A stretch of 25,926 nucleotides of DNA from CAZJNX01 sp964547415 (GTDB lineage Bacteria > Pseudomonadota > Alphaproteobacteria > Rhizobiales > Amorphaceae): the NCBI GenBank assembly GCA_964547415.1, contig CAZJNX010000037.1, positions 1 to 25,926 on the forward strand. The letters are read 5' to 3'. Below the pieces are notes generated by a model. The model was not told the DNA's origin, did no database searches, and saw nothing but the letters and a program-made list of their open reading frames with translations. Of the stretch, positions 1 to 11,122 are shown in pieces; within the stretch, counting starts at the first letter, position 1; each line of letters opens with the position of its first letter. A program made the translations under genes and the position numbers.

Positions 1-578
1 GCCCCGTCCGTGAGCGGGAGCGGGCGCGCCGTCGCGTCCTCCGCGCGGGCGAGGAGCGCCTCGACCGCCTCCGGCCCGAGGGGGCGGAAGATCATGACCT
101 GCGCCCGCGACAGGAGGGCGGCGTTGAGCTCGAACGAGGGGTTCTCGGTGGTGGCGCCGACGAGCGTCACCGTCCCGTCCTCCACGACGGGCAGGAAGGC
201 GTCCTGCTGGGCGCGGTTGAAGCGGTGGATCTCGTCCACGAACAGGAGCGTGCCGACGCCCGTCGCCCGCCGGTGCCGCGCCGTCTCGAAGGTGCGCTTG
301 AGGTCCGCGACGCCCGAGAAGACGGCCGAGATCTGCTCGAAGGCGAGGTCCGTCGCATGGGCGAGCAGGCGGGCGACGGTGGTCTTGCCCGTGCCCGGCG
401 GCCCCCACAGGACGAGGGAGCCGACGCGCCCCGAGCGCAGCATCCGCGTCAGCGTGCCGTCGGGGCCGACGAGGTGGTCCTGCCCGACGACCTGCGAAAG
501 GTGCGCCGACCGCAGCCGGTCCGCCAGCGGGCGCGGCGCGGCGGCGTCGAGGCCCGCGGCCTCGAACAGGTCACCCAA
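1..578 (-). CDS. rarA: Replication-associated recombination protein A (AAA+ ATPase), 5' part only
   Basis: The reverse strand encodes the N-terminal ~190 residues of RarA/MgsA, a clamp-loader-like AAA+ ATPase acting at stalled replication forks. The N-terminus has the family's APRPLADRLR and VVGQDHLVG motifs, then Walker A GPPGTGKTT, Walker B LLFVDEIHRFNRAQQDAF and the sensor-1 stretch GATTENPSFELNAALLSRA. The 3' end lies beyond the left edge. The frame opens only at a TTG (578) with GGAAG 6 nt upstream. However, an ATG at 594, preceded by GGAGGAG at ideal spacing, would encode M-T-E-A-P-L-G and continue into this protein if one base of the six-base run at 579-584 were removed. The true start may therefore be 594 with a 1-nt indel. 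The gene lies 49 nt downstream of the HtrA-type protease gene and is probably co-transcribed with it. Family identity is seen directly; the start is uncertain. Confidence 0.9.
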   Translation of the reverse strand, partial: MGDLFEAAGLDAAAPRPLADRLRSAHLSQVVGQDHLVGPDGTLTRMLRSGRVGSLVLWGPPGTGKTTVARLLAHATDLAFEQISAVFSGVADLKRTFETARHRRATGVGTLLFVDEIHRFNRAQQDAFLPVVEDGTVTLVGATTENPSFELNAALLSRAQVMIFRPLGPEAVEALLARAEDATARPLPLTDG

Positions 579-609
579 GGGGGGCTTCCGTCATGGCTCG
601 TCTCCTCCG

Positions 610-627
610 GCCGGCGGCGCCGCCGGC
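610..627. repeat. Perfect 18-bp palindrome between htrA and rarA
   Basis: GCCGGCGGCGCCGCCGGC is its own reverse complement and begins directly after the protease stop codon. As RNA it would form a 7-bp stem with a GCGC loop, ending just before the GGAGGAG ribosome-binding site upstream of rarA. It could be a processing or attenuating hairpin in the htrA-rarA transcript. There is no T tract, so a classical terminator is not supported. Confidence 0.5.
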
Positions 628-2049
<1,422 letters not shown>

Positions 2050-2149
2050 GGGCTCGTCTTCAGCTTGGTCCCGGCGCGTCGCGCCCTTGGGTAGGAAGCC
2101 GCCGGTGCCGGGGCAAGGGCCGGCCGCGGCCGAGGCCTCAGCGGGGGCC

Positions 2150-3259
<1,110 letters not shown>

Positions 3260-3463
3260 CGCGCGGCTCCCCTTTCGCGTGTCGGCCCCGGTCATGCCTT
3301 CGCCCGGATTTTGCAAAGCGGGCCTTGACCGGCGCCCGCTGGTCGGGCTTCCACCAAGGGCCGCCGTTCCGGTGGCGGGCTCCCCGCCCGCCGGCACGCC
3401 CGGGCGGCGCCCCGTCCACCCCCGCGCGGTGCTCGTCCATCGCCGTCAGGAGTGCCTCCCCCC

Positions 3464-3898
3464 ATGACGCGGGCCATCCTCGCAGGCATCATCGCCACCA
3501 TCGTCGTCTCGCTCATCCTCGTCGCCCAGTCCTACTTCGGCATCCTGCCCCAGTTCCAGCTGATCGCGGAGTGGGAGCGCCTTCTCCAGAGCTTCGGCCT
3601 CCCCGCCGGGGCGTGGGAGGCCTGGATCGCCCACGTGGTCGTCGGCACCGTCTTCTACGGGGTCGTGTTCGCCGCCCTCGAGCCGATCCTGCCCGGGAAC
3701 GGGCTCGTGGAGGGGCTGACCTTCGGCATCCTCGCCTGGCTCGTCATGATGCTCGTCTTCATGCCGCTCGCGGGCTACGGCGTGTTCGCGGCCACCCTCG
3801 GGGCGACCGTGATCGTCGCGACGCTGTGTCTCCACCTCGTGTATGGCGCCGTCATCGGCGTCGGCTACAAGGCCCTCTCGGACGAGGACGAGTGGTAG
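3464..3898 (+). CDS. Small four-helix membrane protein (possibly DUF6789-like)
   Basis: This 144-residue hydrophobic protein has predicted membrane segments near residues 3-23, 56-76, 85-104 and 107-134, and an acidic C-terminal tail (SDEDEW). The start MTRAILAGIIAT resembles proteins annotated as DUF6789, but this is recollection, not a search. The ATG at 3464 has AGGAG about 11 nt upstream; a GTG at 3452 in the same frame sits too close to that site. The gene is 67 nt before pobA on the same strand and could be transcribed with it, but nothing in the sequence ties it to aromatic catabolism. Function unknown. Confidence 0.75.
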   Translation: MTRAILAGIIATIVVSLILVAQSYFGILPQFQLIAEWERLLQSFGLPAGAWEAWIAHVVVGTVFYGVVFAALEPILPGNGLVEGLTFGILAWLVMMLVFMPLAGYGVFAATLGATVIVATLCLHLVYGAVIGVGYKALSDEDEW

Positions 3899-3965
3899 GC
3901 CACCCGTCCCGACAGGCACGCCGCGCCCGGTCCGCCGGCCGCGGCCGACCGGACGAGGCCATCTC

Positions 3966-5141
3966 ATGAGAACGGACGTCGCCATCGTGGGCGGTGGGCC
4001 CGCGGGGCTGCTCCTCGGCCAGCTCCTCACCCGCGCGGGGATCGACAACGTGATCCTGGAGCGCCGCTCGCGGGACTACGTGCTCTCGCGCATCCGTGCG
4101 GGCGTCCTCGAGCGGGGAACGGTCCGCCTCCTGAGGCAAGCGGGCGCCGCCGACCGGCTGGAGCGGGAGGGGCTCGTCCACGGGGCGGTCAACATCGCCC
4201 ACGACGGCCGGCTCGAGCGGATCGACTTCGAGGACCTCACGGGCGGCGACGTCGTCACCGTCTACGGCCAGACCGAGGTGACGCGGGACCTTTACGAGGC
4301 CCGCGACGCCTCGGGCGCCCAGACGATCCACGACGCGGAGGACGTCGCCCTCCACGGCCTCGACGGGGACGAGGCGTCCGTCACCTTCGTGCACGGGGGG
4401 CGGGAGCGGCGGCTGTCGGCCCGGTTCGTGGCCGGGTGCGACGGCTTCCACGGCGTCAGCCGCCGCTCCATCCCTGAGGATCGGCTCACCGTCTTCGAGC
4501 GGGTCTACCCGTTCGGCTGGCTGGGCGTCCTGGTCGAGCGGCCGCCCGTCGCGGAGGAGCTCATCTACGCGAGCCATCCGGACGGCTTCGCCCTCGCCTC
4601 CATGCGCAACCCGCACCTGTCGCGCTATTACGTGCAGGTGCCGGCCGACGAGGACGTGGCCGCCTGGTCCGACGAGCGCTTCTTCGAGGCCTTCGCCGCG
4701 CGCCTGCCGGCGGAGGCGGCGGCCCGCCTCGAGACGGGCCCGTCCATCGAGAAGAGCCTCGCCCGCCTCAGGAGCTTCGTCGCCGAGCCGATGCGCCACG
4801 GCCGCCTCTTCCTCGCCGGGGACGCGGCCCACATCGTCCCGCCGACGGGGGCGAAGGGCCTCAATCTCGCCGCCTCGGACGTCCATTTCCTGTCCCGCGC
4901 CCTCATCGAGCATTTCCGCACCGGGGCGGAGGCGCCGCTCGCCGCCTACGAGGAGAAGGCGCTCGCAAGGGTCTGGAAGACCGAGCGCTTCTCCTGGTGG
5001 ATGACGCGGCTCCTCCACACCTTCGATCGCGAGGACGCCTTCGACCGGCGCATGCGCAAGGCCGAGCTCGACTACCTGTTCTCCTCGCGGGCCGCGCTCG
5101 CCTCGCTGGCGGAGAACTACGTGGGGCTGCCGTACGACTGA
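3966..5141 (+). CDS. pobA: 4-hydroxybenzoate 3-monooxygenase (p-hydroxybenzoate hydroxylase)
   Basis: This FAD-dependent enzyme converts 4-hydroxybenzoate to protocatechuate using NAD(P)H and O2. The 391-residue protein aligns with the classical enzyme residue for residue at key sites: GGGPAG (9-14) for FAD, the CDG motif (158-160), and active-site Tyr201, Ser212, Arg214, Arg220, Tyr222, Pro293 and Tyr385 at the textbook numbers. The second FAD motif LFLAGDAAHIVPPTGAKGLN is at about 281-300 and the C-terminus ENYVGLPYD is typical. The ATG has GAGG about 7 nt upstream. pcaC follows after 23 nt and then pcaB, so the three form an operon for 4-hydroxybenzoate and protocatechuate degradation. No PobR or PcaQ regulator is in the window. 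Confidence 0.97.
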   Translation: MRTDVAIVGGGPAGLLLGQLLTRAGIDNVILERRSRDYVLSRIRAGVLERGTVRLLRQAGAADRLEREGLVHGAVNIAHDGRLERIDFEDLTGGDVVTVYGQTEVTRDLYEARDASGAQTIHDAEDVALHGLDGDEASVTFVHGGRERRLSARFVAGCDGFHGVSRRSIPEDRLTVFERVYPFGWLGVLVERPPVAEELIYASHPDGFALASMRNPHLSRYYVQVPADEDVAAWSDERFFEAFAARLPAEAAARLETGPSIEKSLARLRSFVAEPMRHGRLFLAGDAAHIVPPTGAKGLNLAASDVHFLSRALIEHFRTGAEAPLAAYEEKALARVWKTERFSWWMTRLLHTFDREDAFDRRMRKAELDYLFSSRAALASLAENYVGLPYD

Positions 5142-5164
5142 GAAGCGAGAGGGAGGAAAAGGGA

Positions 5165-5569
5165 ATGACCGACGACACGCGCCTCGAGGCGGGGCGGCGC
5201 CAGCGCCGCGCGGTGCTGGGCGATGCGCACGTGGACCGGTCGGAGGGCGGGGCGACCGACTTCGACCGGGACTTCGTGGAGTACATCACCGAGGCGGCGT
5301 GGGGGAGCGTGTGGACGCGGCCGCAGATCCCCCTGCGCGAGCGCTCCATGATCACCATCGCGCTCCTCGCCGCCCTCGGCCACCACGAGGAGCTCGCCCT
5401 CCACACCCGCGCCACCGTACGTACCGGGGCGACGCCGGAGGACCTGCGCGAGGTCATCATGCACGTGGCGGTCTACGGCGGCGTTCCGGCGGCGATCTCG
5501 GCGCTGCGCGTCATCAGGAAGGCGCTGGAGGAGGAGGGGGCGCTGCCCGGCAAGGGCGCGGCGGGCTGA
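5165..5569 (+). CDS. pcaC: 4-carboxymuconolactone decarboxylase
   Basis: This 134-residue protein of the CMD/AhpD-like fold decarboxylates 4-carboxymuconolactone to 3-oxoadipate enol-lactone in the protocatechuate branch of the beta-ketoadipate pathway. Diagnostic stretches are RPQIPLRERSMITIALLAALG and the HHEELALHTRATVRTG segment with its conserved histidine, followed by EVIMHVAVYGGVPAA. It is a stand-alone PcaC, not a PcaC-PcaD fusion. The ATG at 5165 has GGGAGG upstream. The stop is separated from the pcaB start by one base, which suggests translational coupling. Confidence 0.94.
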   Translation: MTDDTRLEAGRRQRRAVLGDAHVDRSEGGATDFDRDFVEYITEAAWGSVWTRPQIPLRERSMITIALLAALGHHEELALHTRATVRTGATPEDLREVIMHVAVYGGVPAAISALRVIRKALEEEGALPGKGAAG

Positions 5570-5570
5570 C

Positions 5571-6914
5571 GTGGTGGCGCTCGCGCGCCCGCTCTACCGC
5601 GGGCTGTTCGCCGCCGGCCCGGTCGCCGACCTCTTCACCGACCGGGCGGAGCTTGCCGCCATGGTCCGCTTCGAGGCCGCCCTCGCCCGCGCCCAGGCCG
5701 CCGAAGGCGTGATCCCCGCCGCGGCGGGGGAGGCGCTCTCGGACGCGCTGGAGGTCATCGCGGCGGACGATGAAGCGCTCGGCGCGATCGTCGGCGAGAT
5801 CGACGAGGAGACGGCGCGGTCCGGGATGCCGGTGCCCGGCCTCGTGGAGGCGCTGGGGCGGCGGATGCCGGGCGATGCCGTGCACCTCCATTTCGGCGCC
5901 ACCTCCCAGGACGTGATGGACACGGGCCTCGCGCTCCGCCTGTCCGCCGCCCTCGACGTCACGGCGGCGCGGCTCTACGGGGTGATCGACCGGCTCGCCG
6001 CCCTCGCCGACCGCCACCGGGGCGACGTGGTGCTCGCCCGCACCCGCTGGCAGGGGGCGGCGCCGACCAGCCTCGGCCTCAAGATCGCGGGGTGGCTCGA
6101 CCCGTTGGTGCGCCTGTCGGACGACCTTCCGGGTGTCCGGGCGCGCACGCTCGCCGTCCAGCTCGGCGGGTCGGTCGGCAACCTCGCCCACATGGGCGGC
6201 CGAGGGCCCGCCGTGATGGCGCGCCTCGCCGCCGACCTCGGCCTTGCCGAAGCCCACCCGTGGCACGCGGCGCGCGACCGGCCGGCCGAACTCGCCTCCT
6301 TCCTCGCGCGCCTTTCCGGGGCGGGCGGCAAGATCGCGACCGACCTCCTGCTGATGGCGGCGAGCGAGATCCGCGAGGTGCGGATCGCGGGGGGTGGCGG
6401 GTCGTCCACCCTGCCGCACAAGCAGAACCCCGTGGGGCCCGAGGTCGCCGTCGCCCTCGCCCGCCACGCCGCCACCCTTGCGGGCGAGATGCACGGGACC
6501 ATGCTCGCCGCCCACGAGCGGGACGGGGCGACGTGGACCGAGGAGTGGCTGGCGCTCCCGGAGATCGCGATCGCCGCCCACGGGGCGCTTTCCCTCGTGG
6601 ATCGCGCGCTCGCCGCCGCAACGTTCGACACGGCGCGGATGGCGGCCCACGTCGCCGCGGAGGGGGGCATCGTCCACGCGGAGGCGGCGACCTTCGCCCT
6701 CGCCGTCCACATGCCCCGGGCCGAGGCGAAGCGCCTCGTGAAGGAGGCGATTGCGGCCGGTGCGAGCGGCGGGTCCTTCGAACTCCTGCCGGCGCTCGCC
6801 GCCTGCACGGACGCGCCCGTCGACTGGGCGGACCTCGCCGCCGCGGGCCCCGCCTTGCGCGCGGCGGGCCCGATGATCGACGCGGTTGTGTCGCGCGCCC
6901 GCGGTGGCGCCTGA
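5571..6914 (+). CDS. pcaB: 3-carboxy-cis,cis-muconate cycloisomerase
   Basis: This 447-residue protein belongs to the fumarase/aspartase superfamily and converts 3-carboxy-cis,cis-muconate to 4-carboxymuconolactone, the step before PcaC. The motifs are HFGATSQDVMDT (107-118), RTRWQGAAPTSLGLK (about 158-171) and the superfamily signature GSSTLPHKQNP (277-287). The start is a GTG one base after the pcaC stop; a second GTG follows at 5574. The gene ends the aromatic operon, and a 1.26-kb stretch without genes follows. In many alphaproteobacteria pcaH and pcaG lie between pcaC and pcaB; here they are absent. Confidence 0.95.
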   Translation: MVALARPLYRGLFAAGPVADLFTDRAELAAMVRFEAALARAQAAEGVIPAAAGEALSDALEVIAADDEALGAIVGEIDEETARSGMPVPGLVEALGRRMPGDAVHLHFGATSQDVMDTGLALRLSAALDVTAARLYGVIDRLAALADRHRGDVVLARTRWQGAAPTSLGLKIAGWLDPLVRLSDDLPGVRARTLAVQLGGSVGNLAHMGGRGPAVMARLAADLGLAEAHPWHAARDRPAELASFLARLSGAGGKIATDLLLMAASEIREVRIAGGGGSSTLPHKQNPVGPEVAVALARHAATLAGEMHGTMLAAHERDGATWTEEWLALPEIAIAAHGALSLVDRALAAATFDTARMAAHVAAEGGIVHAEAATFALAVHMPRAEAKRLVKEAIAAGASGGSFELLPALAACTDAPVDWADLAAAGPALRAAGPMIDAVVSRARGGA

Positions 6915-6970
6915 CCGGCGGGGGCCCTCGTCGAGGCGGATCGTCGGCCGGTCGCCGGATCGGCGGGCCG

Positions 6971-7343
6971 CCTGACGTCGTCTCGCCGCGCCGTCGCCGC
7001 CACCGGGCTTGCCGTCAGGTCGCACCGGGGCTCGGACGGTGCCGTCGTACGGTCGGGGCGACGGGCGAGCGGCCGGGGCGGCCGTGGCCGATCCGAATCC
7101 GGAGGGATGCACACGCCCGTGCCGGTCACGGGGGGCGGCGCGCCACCGGTTCGGCGGCGGCTCGCTTCGCCCCGCGAGTGGCTCGTCGCAGCGAGACCGT
7201 CCGGGGTTCTCCTGTCCGGCGAGACTGCGGCCGGACTACGGGAGGACGGGACGGGCGGACCCGCCTCGGCATCCATGCGACGCGCGCAGCGTTCCCCGCC
7301 TCCCGTCGACCGAGGCGGACCTTTTCGGGCCGAGGCGCCGCCG
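6971..7343. repeat. 373-bp tandem duplication, copy 1
   Basis: This is the first unit of a head-to-tail duplication. It matches 7344-7715 at an offset of 373 bp with about ten differences by eye. These are clustered in the first ~75 and last ~55 bp; about 230 bp in the centre are identical. It contains a perfect hairpin (CCCGTG-CCGGT-CACGGG, 7116-7132), the short palindrome GACGGTGCCGTC and a nested CTCGCT...AGCGAG inverted repeat. The unit encodes no recognisable protein; a structured or non-coding role is inference. Confidence 0.9.
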
Positions 7344-7715
7344 ACTGACGGCGTCTCGCCGCGCCGTCGCCGCCACCGGGCTTGCCGCCCGGCCGCACCG
7401 GGGCTCGGACGGTGCCGTCGTGCGGTCGGGGCGACGGGCGAGCGGCCGGGGCGGCCGTGGCCGATCCGAATCCGGAGGGATGCACACGCCCGTGCCGGTC
7501 ACGGGGGGCGGCGCGCCACCGGTTCGGCGGCGGCTCGCTTCGCCCCGCGAGTGGCTCGTCGCAGCGAGACCGTCCGGGGTTCTCCTGTCCGGCGAGACTG
7601 CGGCCGGACTACGGGAGGACGGGACGGGCGGACCCGCCTCGGCATCCATGCGACGCGCGCACCGTTCCCCGCCTCCCGTCGACCGAGTCGGACCTTTCGG
7701 GCCAAGGCGCCGCCG
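7344..7715. repeat. 373-bp tandem duplication, copy 2
   Basis: This second unit abuts the first and is 372 bp because of a one-base deletion near its end (CCTTTCGG against CCTTTTCGG in copy 1). Other differences include a changed segment near its start (GCCGCCCGGCC against GCCGTCAGGTC) and single substitutions close to the end. The hairpin of copy 1 recurs unchanged at 7489-7505. After 7715 the similarity ends abruptly at GGCGCCGCCG. Confidence 0.9.
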
Positions 7716-8032
7716 TTTTCGCGACCACATGCGGCAGGCGCCCGGGCGTTTACGCCGAACCCGCGCGCGTCGGTTCCGCGTTCGGCCGCCCGTCTCGTCC
7801 GGGCGCGGTTGCCGCGCCCGCGCATCGGCTTGTCGAGGGCGGCCACGCAGGCATTCGCCGAGGCGACCATCGTATCGCGTCCGCCCCGCGCCCGCTCTCG
7901 CTGCGAGCGTTCCGTTCAAGCCGAACCGAGAGCTCGGCCTGGGCGTCCGTCCCCTCCGTCTCGGCGTCGACCCGGTGGAGGGACAGGCCCGGCGTCGCCG
8001 CGGCCGCGAACGGGGCGAGGGTTCGTCGGAGA

Positions 8033-8081
8033 GGCGACCGCGGGCGATGGCGATCGGGCCGAACCGGTCGCCGCGGTCGCC
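8033..8081. terminator. Strong hairpin downstream of the UdgX operon (possible terminator)
   Basis: A perfect 11-bp inverted repeat, GGCGACCGCGG (8033-8043) and CCGCGGTCGCC (8071-8081), flanks a 27-nt loop. Three further inner pairs are possible across a one-base bulge. It lies about 93 nt past the UdgX stop on the minus strand and between two convergent genes, a position that suits transcription termination. There is no T tract, so termination is inferred from position and stem stability only. Confidence 0.4.
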
Positions 8082-8173
8082 GGCGCGCCCGCCGGGCCCC
8101 CGGGCCGCGCTCGCCTTCGCCGTGGCTCCGACCGGTCGCCGGATCGTCGGGCGCGCCCGCCGGGGCGGATGGG

Positions 8174-9648
<1,475 letters not shown>

Positions 9649-9652
<4 letters not shown>

Positions 9653-10890
9653 GCGGCGAACAGGTCGAGCTGGCGTGCGGGGGCGGCGAGCCGCGCCTCG
9701 AGGTCCGCCCGGTCGAGGAGGGCGGAGGGGCGCCAGCCGCGGGCGAGGATGAACGGCCGCGCGCGGGCGAGGGTGCGGGTGAGGCGCGACAGGTCCTCGA
9801 GGCCGAGGGTGCGGTGCCGCCGCGCCGACAGGATGCCGTCGACGGTGCGCACGCCGAGGCCCGGGACGCGCAGCAGCATCTCCCGCGGCGCGCGGTTCAC
9901 GTCGACGGGAAAGAGGTGGCGGTTGGCGAGCGCCCAGGCCGTCTTCAGGTCGAGGGCAAGGTCCAGCATGCCCTCGCGGGTCGCCGAGACGACCTCGTCC
10001 ACCCCGAAGCCGTAGAAGCGGGTGAGCCAGTCCGCCTGGTAGAGGCGGTGCTCGCGCCGCAGGGGCGCGGGCGTGGCGGGAAGGGCGGCCGAGGCGTTCG
10101 GGATCGGGCTGAAGGCGGTGTAGTAGACCCGCTTCAGGCGGTAGCCGGCGTAGAGCCGGGCGCCCGCCGCCAGGATTTCGGCATCGCTCGCCCCGTCCGC
10201 GCCGACGATCAGCTGGGTGGACTGGCCCGCCGGCGCGAAGCGGGGCGGCTTCGCCCGGTCCTTCGCCGCCGGCCTCGCCGCCTCGATGGCGCGGCGCACG
10301 CCGCCCATGGCGCGGCGGATGGTGCGCCCGTCCTTCTCCGGGGCGAGGCGCCTCAGGCCCCGTTCGGTCGGCAGTTCCACGTTGATGGACAGGCGGTCGG
10401 CGAGGCGGCCCGCCGCCTCGACGAGCGCCGGGGAGGCGCCCGGGATCGCCTTCAGGTGGACGTAGCCGAGGAAGCCGTGGGCCTCCCTGAGGAGGCGCAC
10501 GGCGCGCACCATCTGCTCCATCGTGTGGTCGGACGAGCGCACGATGCCCGAGGACAGGAACAGCCCCTCGACGTAGTTGCGCCGGTAGAAGGCCATCGTG
10601 AGGTCGGCTACCTCCTCCGGCGTGAAGCGGGCGCGGGGCACGTCGCTGGACACGCGGTTCACGCAGTACGCGCAGTCGAAGATGCACGCGTTGGTCATGA
10701 GGATCTTGAGGAGCGAGATGCACCGCCCGTCCGGCGCGTAGGCGTGACAGATCCCCGAGCCCTCGGTGGAGCCGATGCCGCGGGAGGCGAGCGCGTTCCT
10801 TCCTGCGGCGCCGCTGGAGGCGCATGAGGCGTCGTACTTGGCGGCATCGGCCAGGATGGCGAGCCGCGCCTCGATGTCGGCCGCGGGCAT
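9649..10890 (-). CDS. Putative DNA modification/repair radical SAM protein (UDG-linked family)
   Basis: This 413-residue protein has a radical SAM cluster motif C-x3-C-x2-C in NACIFDCAYC (Cys69, Cys73, Cys76), the family N-terminus AILADAAKYDASCASSG, and a C-terminal helix-hairpin-helix DNA-binding motif (LLRVPGLGVRTVDGILSARR). It fits the uncharacterised radical SAM family that co-occurs with the DUF4130/UDG partner encoded next. The reaction is unknown; DNA is the likely substrate, given the HhH and the glycosylase partner. An in-frame ATG at 10917 exists, but it would place the LexA box inside the coding sequence and has no ribosome-binding site. The ATG at 10890 has GAGG about 5 nt upstream and is preferred. 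Confidence 0.9.
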
Positions 10891-10899
10891 GGGCACCTC

Positions 10900-10914
10900 G
10901 TTCGCTTTTCGTTC
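10900..10914 (-). promoter_or_regulatory. LexA (SOS) box GTTC-N7-GTTC
   Basis: GTTCGCTTTTCGTTC on the plus strand (GAAC-N7-GAAC on the minus strand) is a perfect match to the direct-repeat operator known for alphaproteobacterial LexA. It lies 9-24 bp upstream of the preferred ATG of the radical SAM gene. It is the only perfect match noticed in the window, and it predicts DNA-damage induction of the radical SAM/UdgX operon. Confidence 0.8.
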
Positions 10915-11122
10915 CATTATCGGGCGAAAGCCGTTCCGGTAAGCCCGGGGTGTGCGCCGCGGCGGCCGGTCGCGCCCGACGGGGCGCCGGGGCGTCGGGA
11001 TGGCCGGTGGCCGTGGTCGATCCGCGACGGGACGGGCCGCACCGGCGCGCGCGTCGTCCGCCGCTTTCTGCCGCGCCCGGGGGCGAGCCCGTGGCTGCTT
11101 CGGCCGACGACCGAGGGCGGGT

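Larger units (their letters stand above)
6915..8173. other. 1.26-kb stretch with no recognisable gene
   Basis: The stretch lies between the ends of two convergent genes, pcaB (plus) and the UdgX fusion (minus). It contains a two-copy tandem duplication (6971-7715), then about 450 bp of other GC-rich sequence with a strong hairpin at 8033-8081. Open frames exist on both strands, as expected at this GC, but their translations are arginine/proline-rich low-complexity sequence without motifs. The repeat period of 373 bp is not a multiple of three, so no single frame reads both copies equivalently. No transposase, integrase or tRNA was seen. A 15-bp sequence, CCGGTCGCCGGATCG, occurs near both ends (6948-6962 and 8132-8146) in direct orientation. 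Confidence 0.7.

Noticed and set aside
3374..3392. GGCGGG...CCCGCC hairpin in the 204-bp divergent region before the small membrane protein
   Set aside because: A 6-bp all-GC stem is common by chance here, and its place fits neither a terminator nor a clear operator.
6962..6972. GGCGGGCCGCC palindrome after pcaB as a terminator
   Set aside because: The single-base centre gives no room for an RNA loop and no T tract follows.
10891..10917. Upstream ATG (10917) as start of the radical SAM gene
   Set aside because: No ribosome-binding site precedes it and it would place the LexA box inside the coding sequence; ATG 10890 has GAGG at good spacing.
10999..11014. A 16-bp stretch (GGCCGTGGTCGATCCG) similar to part of the 373-bp unit
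   Set aside because: Only 15 of 16 bases match and the similarity does not extend; at this GC a match of this size is weak evidence for a third copy.
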